A stretch of DNA of 64,000 nt, taken from Limnephilus marmoratus. Lineage: Eukaryota; Arthropoda; Insecta; Trichoptera; Limnephilidae. The DNA lies in NCBI GenBank assembly GCA_917880885.1, contig OU862930.1, positions 32,742,040 through 32,806,039 of the forward strand. The letters run 5' to 3'. Position numbers and translations under genes: made by a program. Of the stretch, positions 57,001-64,000 are shown in pieces (positions within the stretch are counted from its first letter, which is position 1; each line of letters begins with the position of its first letter). The notes beneath the pieces were generated by a model that was given only the letters and a program-made list of their open reading frames with translations, was not told the origin of the DNA and ran no database searches.

Positions 57001-57518
57001 TCCGAACTATTTAAAACAGTAAAATTAGAGTGACAGATTCAACACACAACCATACAATATTGTATGGGCGGCCATGTTGTCACGTGATCAAATAGAGGCT
57101 TACCATTGGTCAAATTGGAGAATGCTGGTTTTGTTTCTTAAGTGCGTTGGAGATTGCTGCCTTTGATACTAACGCAGTTTTTAAAATGGATTTTTAAAGC
57201 ATAAAGAGATGGTTTTAATGCCAAATAACTGCTTTTCTAGGTTAAAGAGTGAATCATTAACAAAGTTGCATCATTAGTCCATTTTTGAAAAAAAGTGGAG
57301 AATGCTGGATTTGATTCTACACACCTCATATGTGGATAACAGCGTGGTAGTTAAAATAAAATTATAAAGAAAATACAATACATATATATTTGCATAGCGT
57401 CTACAGTGATCAACGTGAATGATTTAATAGGAGTTACAAAAAAAAATTTTTTTTACATTTAAAAATATATGTAAGATATACACACATTTACACCCATACT
57501 TAAATACATACGTACACA

Positions 57519-57610
57519 CAGTCTTGGATTTGTCAATAGGCCTTATAGGTCGCGGCCTAGGGATGGCACAGTTCAGGGGGCGGCGCTGGCTCGCTTTAGT
57601 AAACTGTAAC
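57519..57610 (+). mobile_element. hAT-like terminus (CAGTCTTGGATTTG)
   Basis: CAGTCTTGGATTTGTCAATA followed by GGCCTTATAGG and GCGGCCTAGGG, a pattern common at insect hAT ends. Partner not found. Confidence 0.4.
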
Positions 57611-57849
57611 GTAATTATTTTAATGGCAGTATGGGCATCACTTACATTCATTTTTACATGTGTTATCACCGCCACCTCTCAGAAAATATCTCGGGACCGC
57701 TCCGAGAATTACCGAGCGGACCATTCCGTTCCTAGCACTCGATCTAACCGCCGGTTTGCGTTTCATACCTCTCTACCCGTGTCATACGCGAACACTTATT
57801 GTGTAAATAATTAAAATCTTAAATAAATTGTTAAATCACTCAAATAAGA

Positions 57850-58215
57850 GTACAGTATTATCAATCATCATCCCGTATAATATTTGAACACAGGATCGCG
57901 GCCTGAAAGAACCGCGACCTCCAGGAGCCTGAATATTCCTCATGGTGAAGTATATACACCCGTCTGATGCAAAGACGGAGCACAGGTCCATTCTCCATCA
58001 ACATCCTCCATCAGCTCCTCAGCCTCTGGAACCAATTCCACATTGGTAATCCCTGACCCTCAAAACTACTTTCAACATTGGTGACCCTCGACGTTTCTAC
58101 ATTGGTGACCCCCGACGTCCGAGAACATCGTTCAACATTGGTGACCCTCGACGTTTCTACATTGGTGACCCCCGACGTCCGAGGACATCGTTCAACATTG
58201 GTGACATTGCCCGTA
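57850..58215 (+). mobile_element. Gypsy (CsRn1-type) LTR end with multiplied primer-binding site
   Basis: A non-coding, LTR-like stretch to about 58040 is followed by repeated TGGTGACCCCCGACGT-like sites at 58044 (degenerate), 58079, 58103, 58139, 58163 and 58199 (partial). The motif is complementary to the 3' end of tRNA-Trp, the primer of CsRn1-type gypsy elements. A 60-bp block is duplicated exactly except for one base. No gag follows. Confidence 0.6.
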
Positions 58216-59569
58216 AATATACAATGATTATCCACCGTCGCGTGTTAACCTTGTGTTTGGTAGCTCAATATATTATATCGCCAATGTTTTAACACGTGAT
58301 ATATTCTTATAATAAACATTCACAAATTAAGCGGCGTAGGTCTTACGACAATATAACATGAAACTACTTACGTACTAAGGCGAAGCGCGGCGGTCAGCAA
58401 CACGTGTTGAAGAAATGTTACTACAAAAGAAGAACTGCAATATTAGAATAGTTTTGGGATAGAAATGTGATGGTCGATGAAGTGACACAAAACTGTATAA
58501 ATTGAACGCAAATAGTGTGCACTTTATACAATATTACTTCAGAATAGCAAATCAAAGCGGTATTGTGAAAAGACGCAAGATGCGATGTTAATTTCAATTT
58601 CAAGTGGTTCAATGACATTTCCATAGACATCGAACTATCAAAGAAAGTAATCATATACGACAGTTCCTACTTTTGATAATTATAATAATATAAATATAAA
58701 TGAATACTCAAACAATAACGAAACATACACCGACGCGCGACGGAGTGAGCGGAATTTTGAGTTTATATTTTTGAATTGATTTTGTTACTCATTACTTTCA
58801 CGAACAAAGATTTATTTTTTGACTTTTGGGGTAATATGCCTTCACACATTTAGAACAATTTCAAAGTTAAGTTAAACCAATAACATAAATTTCTAGCTGT
58901 CCCGATAAACGTTGTTCTGCCATATAAATTATTTCTATGGAATATTTATTATCTTAGGTTAGGTTCAATATATTTAATCTTCTTAGAGGCGTTTTTCCAC
59001 ACAAACGTATTCCCCGTTTATCTCTCTGGATTTTGACCCTAGAGCAAATATTTTTTTACATAATATAGATATCGACCACTAGCATGTCGGTATGTTTTGC
59101 TTTTTTGATAATTTACTTCTTGTAGAAGTTAGGACCTTCCAAAAATGAATAAAATTGCCTAATTTAAACGCCGTCAAAAAACGTTCAGTATACAAACTAA
59201 ACAATGTATTTTGAAAAAAACATAGAATATTTTCTTCTAATACAGTTAGTGAAAAAATAAATTAAAATCGGTCCAGTTTTGGAGAAGAAAAATGGGGAAT
59301 ACAAAACATCGATTTCGAAGATTTTATTTAGGTATTTTCGGCCCGATGTGCAGGTGTCCCTTTCGCGCAGTTCCCCTGAGGGGAGCCGGGGAACGAGGGT
59401 TTTGGCAAATACAAAGCGAAGTAGTGATGTAACGAATTTTATCGGTAGACTAGTGTTGTCCTTCCCCGAGTAATCGATATTTTTTATTGGTTTTTTTCTG
59501 TTTAGTGACTTATCGCGGTATATCTATACTGATCGAGCTTTTTTCATCAAGTACTATAATAAATTTTCA
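58216..59569. other. Intergenic, nothing recognised
   Basis: AT-rich with scattered GC. A CAACACGTGTTG palindrome at 58399-58410 is the only notable site. Confidence 0.45.
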
Positions 59570-59735
59570 ATTTGGGAGGCGTTATATGTACCATCGTCCC
59601 GGGAACCATTTATTGGATAACCAACACCCCCGCCACTTGGTCACCCCAAATGGTCCGCTATGTTTGGTGACTGAGCCTGGGTTCCCGGGTTCACGGGTGA
59701 GGTCTGCATGGGTTTTGGTGACGGATAATTTTTAA
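59570..59735 (+). repeat. Dispersed repeat family X, copy 3
   Basis: GGGAACCATTTATTGGATAA, GGTCACCCC, TTCCCGGGTTCACGGGTGAG and GGTGACGG match the other copies. It truncates the Mutator-like exon on its right. Confidence 0.6.
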
Positions 59736-60003
59736 ATCGGAAAATGTGCAGTTGGTGTGTTCGTGATTTATATTTGAAATCTCTGAAAAAAAATATTTTG
59801 TATCAACAATTCTGCAACCTTCGTGAATATGGGTTTTATCAATATGGTCTGGTTTCAACAGAAAATTATCAAGCGTTGTTGGCGATGAAGAACTTGCGTT
59901 TGCTTCTATATTTGGAGAAAATGATTCATCCCTGGAAGGTTCACGCATTTGTGAAGATGTATCTAAGTTTCTAGCAGCATCGTTGATGACATCCATATCC
60001 CTG
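59736..60003 (-). pseudogene. Mutator-like transposase exon, N-terminal
   Basis: The minus strand starts after an acceptor (TTTTATTTACAG, 60004) with MDVINDAARNLDTSS and reaches GCRIVDTKYFFSEISNINHE, then CTFSDLKIIR. The GxRIVD...F..I...CxF..M/L block is typical of Mutator-like transposases of arthropods. It is cut at 59735 by family X. Possibly a TE gene, not a host gene. Confidence 0.45.
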
Positions 60004-60078
60004 TAAATAAAAAGTAATAATAATTAAATTACTAATTTTCGTTGTACTTTTTTTAGAGTTCCATACGCGAAGGAATCA

Positions 60079-61801
60079 TTAGAGCCCATTTGTTCTTATC
60101 AAAATGTAATGCTTTATATCTTCTATTCTTTTCCAAGTCTCGGTAACGCATGCTACATACATAAGGCGGCCAACTTTGTAATATATCAATGCGGGACATA
60201 GTGGCGTGTGGTGTCGACGGGGGGGGGGGGGGGGGGGGGGGGAGGGGGGGTACGGTACAAATTTTCTCTCTCGGAAATCGAGAATTTTGCTCATATAAAC
60301 TACAATCACAACATGAAATTGGTTTCTTTTTGATTCTTCCAGCACATACATTGTTTGCAACTAGAATTAATGACTGCACTTCAAATAAAAGAAATGTTTC
60401 ATCAGATGAATCCACAACACAAACTTTACATTCTGAACACAAAGCTGGTTTAAATTAAATCTGTATGCGGTGAATTAAAACTACACTCAAAACATGAAAA
60501 TAGTTTCTTTAGTAGCTAGGTAAGGGTGGCATCCGGGGCGGATAACGTGGTGTCACCCCCCCCCCCAATTTCAACTTCACAAATGTGTAAAAAATTGGTC
60601 CATCCTAGGGAGGGGGGGGGGTTGGCTAGAGAATTTCAGAAATAAGCTATTTTCGTCTATAAAAAGACCGTCAGGATTCCTGACGGTACTGACGGATAAC
60701 ACCGTATTCAATATTTTTGTGACAATATCCTTCGTAATTTTTTCAACCCCCCGTCGGGTGGCACCCGGGTGGTCCATCCCCCCCTCGCTACGCTACTGCA
60801 TAGTCCGTAACTAGAATTTTATACCTGCACTTCGAATAAGAGAATGTTTTCCTTCGAAATATGTCATCCGATGAATCCAGTTAAAATTTTACATTGTGAA
60901 CCCAAAACTGTTTTAAATTAAATCTATATGCGGCGCATTAAAACTGCACTCAGAACATGAAAATGGTTATTCTTTGATTCTGGCAGCACATACCTACAAC
61001 TAGAATTTTATAAGTGCACTTCGAAAAAGAGGATTTTTTCCGTCGAAATATGTCATCAGATGAATCCAACTGGAATTTAACATTCTGAACACAAAACTGG
61101 TTATTTATAATTAAGAATATTTGTATGCGGCGCATTAAAACTATACCTACTCAAATAATGAAGATTAAAACTTTTGCAAGAAAGGAAATTCTTTTTGAAA
61201 TTCAGTGAATTACAACTTTTTCGCGGTCGGCGGCATGGTCAACAAATTATTTGACTAATTTAAATGACAAATACGGGTTATCAATTCAATACTTCACTGG
61301 TGCTCTTTAGCTTACCTAAATAAACCAATCCCTAGATCGACATCTTCGGGCCTTTTCTAGGGATAAATATTGTCATCAACTTAACCGCAGATGAACGGAA
61401 ATGATTAAAATAGACTAAACACTGAGAAAGTTTATTTGTCTACCATAGACAATATTACAAAAATATAGGAATGCGGGACATGCGGGACGCTTTAGACGAT
61501 TTGCGGGACTATTTCATTAAATATTTCAATGCGGGACTACAACCGTCAATGCGGGACGGTCCCGCAGAATGCGGGACGGTTGGCCGCCTTATACATACAG
61601 GCTTCTCATAACATAAACCATTAGGAGGGTTCAGTAGTTAGAGGAAAACAGGAAAATTATATTTCTCGTAGGTACTTACCTAGAGATCGAACGCGTTGCA
61701 ACATGAATCTGTCGTTTGATAATAATAATCGGTTTTTTTCGTCTAGTAGACGAAAATAAACGTAATAAAAGTAAAAATAAATAAACGAGTTTTGTTTCCA
61801 T
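60079..61801 (-). CDS. Candidate small spliced gene interrupted by the hAT element
   Basis: ATG at 61801 opens METKLVYLFLLLLRLFSS, signal-peptide-like, to a donor CTAG/GTAAGT at 61680. A 75-bp intron with a CTAAC branch-like site ends at TATGAG (61605). Exon 2 (61604-61592, resuming at 60161 after the hAT element) reads SLYVACVTETWKRIED to a stop at 60079. In total about 70 residues with no known domain. The splice signals are good, but the product is unsupported. A non-coding or chance structure is equally possible. Confidence 0.25.
60219..60250. repeat. Poly-G tract
   Basis: More than 20 consecutive G, then AGGGGGGG. Length is likely unstable or mis-sequenced. Confidence 0.85.
60511..60798. 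mobile_element. Small hAT-type MITE (CAGTAGCGTAGCG end)
   Basis: The right end is the complement of CAGTAGCGTAGCGAGGGG; the left end AGTAGCTAGGTAAGGGTGGC is related. Same terminal family as 50654. It interrupts a zinc-finger unit. A palindrome ACCGTCAGGATTCCTGACGG lies inside (60667). Confidence 0.6.
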
Positions 61802-62125
61802 TTCTTTTACCCATTATTTATCTGTAAGAAAAAGATATCACATTTTTTTAGTAAAAGTTAGATAATTAAATAGTAGCTGATTTTATATAACTCAATTTCC
61901 AAACACACATTCGAGGATCTTATGCTGCGTATAAAATTGCGAAACGAGGCGCGAATTGTGTAGAACTTGCACTTTACTTAGGCTAATTTGTTTGCTTTTT
62001 GAAATAACTCATATAGGTCTCATAGAAATCGTTGTGTCTCCCTTACTACCATGGTTAGAAAAATGATCTGTTAGAAAGAGAAAACAATCAGAACATAATT
62101 AAAACTTAAAACAAAATAATTATAA
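61802..62125. other. Intergenic before the R2-type element
   Basis: Nothing recognised; AT-rich. Confidence 0.45.
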
Positions 62126-64000
62126 TGTTTGGGTTGCGATTGGATACATAATTTTTGGTACAAACGTCTAACTACTTTACATCCTCTTTTTGCAAAAAAT
62201 CTTTCAAAACTTGTCAGAGAACCTCAAAATTTTCCTAATTTTCTAACTAAGGGCATTACTTATATGTTGCCTAAAAGCGAACATATTAATAATCCCTCTC
62301 AATATAGACCCATTACATGTCTACCGACAATATACAAAATTTTAACCTCTTGCTTGACAGATTTAATATATACTCATTTGGATGAAAAAAATATTTTATC
62401 TGAACAACAAAAAGGTTGTCGCAGAAAACATATGGGATGTAAAGAACAGTTAGTTATTGATTCTGTAATTTTAAAACAAATTCAAAATCAAAAGCGTAAT
62501 TTACATACTTGTTATATAGATTATCAAAAAGCTTTTGATAGTGTCCCGCACTCGTGGCTAATCAAAATATTAAAAATATATAAAGTTAACCCAATTATAA
62601 TTAGTTTTTTGAAAAATATTATGTCCTTTTGGAATACAGATTTGCTAGTTAATTTAAAAGGTAAGAAAATAGTAGTACCGGGCATTTCAATAAAAAGAGG
62701 GATTTTTCAAGGAGACTCATTGAGCCCTCTTTGGTTTTGCTTAGCATTGAATCCCCTTTCTAAAATGTTAATTAAAAGCAAGTTTGGAATAAAAATTAAG
62801 GGTAATACAAGAGAGAGTAGTATAGTTTCACATCTATTATATATGGATGATATAAAATTATTTTCAAATTCTGAATCAAATTTAGAGAAAATGATTAAGG
62901 TAGTTAAAATTTTTTCAGATGATATTAAAATGACTTTTGGTTTAGATAAATGTAAAACTATCCATATAGAGAAAGGCAAAATTGTAGATGGAGACGAGGG
63001 TATATTTAGAAATTTCAAAATTCAAAGTATGAAAGGGGATGAGGTTTATAAATATTTAGGATACCCGCAATCGAATAGATTAGATCACACTAGTATTAAA
63101 AATGATATTAGGATTAAATTTCAAACTAGGATCAGAAAAATTTTAAAATGCAATCTATCTGCTAAAAATTTAGTAAAAGCAATAAATACTTGGGCAATAC
63201 CTCTACTAACGTACTCATTTGGCATAATTAAATGGTCCAATACAGATTTAGATAGTTTAGAACGATTAATTAGAACTACGTTAACAAAATTTAATTGCCA
63301 TCATCCAAATTCAGCTATAGAACGAATTAATTTACCTAGAAATTTAGGAGGTAGAGGTGTAGTCAAAATAACATCTTTGAAACACAATCAGGTAGAAATG
63401 CTTAGAAATTTTTTCCATAGGAAAGCTAATAGCTCAGAAATGCACAAAATAATTTGCAAGGCAGATAGAAATATTACACCTTTAAATTTATATAACGAGA
63501 ATGCCAACATTCTTATAAATACTAACCAGGAATTATTAGATTCCTGGTCAAATAAAATTATTCACGCAAAACACTTCAATTATCTCAACCAAACGTATGT
63601 TGACAAACTTTCGTCAAACAAATGGTTGAGTATTGGAGAGATGAGCGCAGAAATAGAAGGATTTATGCTTGCCATTCAAGATAGAGTCATTAATACTAAA
63701 AATTATAGAAAGCATATAATCAAAGATATAAATCAAATTGATGATTTATGTAGAAAATGTTTGGCTTTTCCCGAAACTATAGAACATATTATATCGGGAT
63801 GTTCTATATTAGCGCCTTCCGAGTATACATTTAGGCACAATCAGGTTTTAAAAATAATTCACCAAAGTTTGGTAATTAAACATAACTTGATTGATTGCCG
63901 TAATGTAGTACCTTATTATGAATATGAACCAAATTCATTTATAGAAAATGAATTTTATAAAATATATTATGATAAAACTATACTAACAGACAGAACAATT
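62126..64000 (+). CDS. R2-type reverse transcriptase, open to window end
   Basis: 625 codons with no stop found. It starts inside the protein (CDWIHNFWYKRLTTLHPLF), then PSQYRPITCLPTIYKI, CYIDYQKAFDSVPHSW (motif A), GIFQGDSLSPLWFCLAL (motif B), HLLYMDDIKLFS (motif C) and PRNLGGRGVVKI. A CRKCLAFPETIEHIISGC zinc motif precedes the expected restriction-like endonuclease, with TILTDRTI at the window edge. This order is that of R2/R4-group elements. The N-terminal zinc fingers are missing, so the copy is 5'-truncated but otherwise well kept. Confidence 0.85.

Larger units (their letters stand above)
55318..57327. mobile_element. Unclassified DNA transposon with repeated subterminal motif
   Basis: Inverted ends GAGGGGTATAGAATCAAAGG at 55318 and complement of GAGGTGTGTAGAATCAAATC ending at 57327, both running into GCAGCATTCTCC or CCAGCATTCTCC. 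ATAT is on both flanks. A motif GGAGAWTGCTG plus TTTGATWCT recurs near each end (complement at 55327; 55516, 55546, 55576; 57116, 57150, 57297). No transposase recognised; family X and a MITE are inserted inside. Confidence 0.55.
60162..61591. mobile_element. hAT-type non-autonomous element
   Basis: Ends TAAGGCGGCCAAC (60162) and complement (to 61591), with 8-bp target duplication TACATACA (60154-60161, 61592-61599). Subterminal GCGGGAC motifs occur near 60192 and about eight times in 61472-61580. It carries a G-run, decayed zinc-finger units (minus sense) and another small element. No transposase. Confidence 0.8.

Noticed and set aside
60189..60458. Glycine-rich ORF
   Set aside because: Produced by the poly-G tract and zinc-finger repeat remnants.
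50654..60798. Single hAT element spanning both CAGTAGCGTAGCG ends
   Set aside because: The 8-bp flanks do not match, so the two ends belong to different insertions.

Overview
This is an AT-rich eukaryotic nuclear window, almost certainly from an insect or other arthropod. It has no bacterial features: no operons, Shine-Dalgarno sites, rRNA or intact tRNA genes. It does have spliceosomal introns of about 75-120 bp and a dense nest of eukaryotic transposable elements: PIF/Harbinger, hAT, Ty3/gypsy, BEL/Pao, Jockey-, R1-, R2- and RTE-like non-LTR elements, Penelope-like elements, MITEs and SINE fragments. Only one gene looks like a host gene, a three-exon C2H2 zinc-finger gene on the minus strand (28413-31631). 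The species cannot be named from sequence alone.

Layout. 1-206: Penelope-like reverse transcriptase (RT) fragment. 755-5058: PIF/Harbinger element (TSD TAA) holding a 1.4-kb-arm palindrome with two broken copies of an intron-containing gene (PIN/FEN-like motifs plus a Cys-rich CXC tail). 5915-6680: hAT ends and a decayed zinc-finger repeat. 7555-16735: decayed Jockey-type non-LTR element, split by a 5.2-kb Ty3/gypsy element (8190-13355, TSD GTGGA). 17200-18773: another hAT/zinc-finger segment. 18786-20500: minus-strand non-LTR RT. 21841-26020: internally deleted gypsy element (TSD ATGAT) with a large satellite inside. 26200-28411: second, deleted Jockey-type element, abutting the zinc-finger gene. 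33445-46264: hAT element (8-bp TSD GGACTCGC) with a BEL/Pao element inside it (33775-43447, TSD TATTG). That BEL element contains an R1-like element (38205-40773, TSD TATACGGTC), and two R1 3' ends sit in tandem at 43854-45670. 46585-48640: RTE tail and a Penelope-like element with RT and GIY-YIG remains. 50654-52640: hAT end, zinc-finger array and hAT transposase remnant. 55318-57327: unclassified DNA element with repeated subterminal motifs. 57850-58215: gypsy leader with a multiplied tRNA-Trp primer-binding site. 59736-61801: Mutator-like exon, a hAT element and a small candidate spliced gene. 62126-64000: open R2-type RT running off the window.

How it fits together. The most interesting pattern links the zinc-finger gene to the hAT elements. 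Decayed C2H2 zinc-finger arrays recur next to or inside sequence bounded by CAGTRGCGTAGCG-type hAT termini (5973, 33445/46264, 50654), and a hAT transposase remnant lies beside one array. The zinc-finger gene itself has a duplicated symmetric N-terminal exon and a 420-bp five-finger higher-order repeat. I did all reading by eye; copy numbers, identities and family names need alignment.
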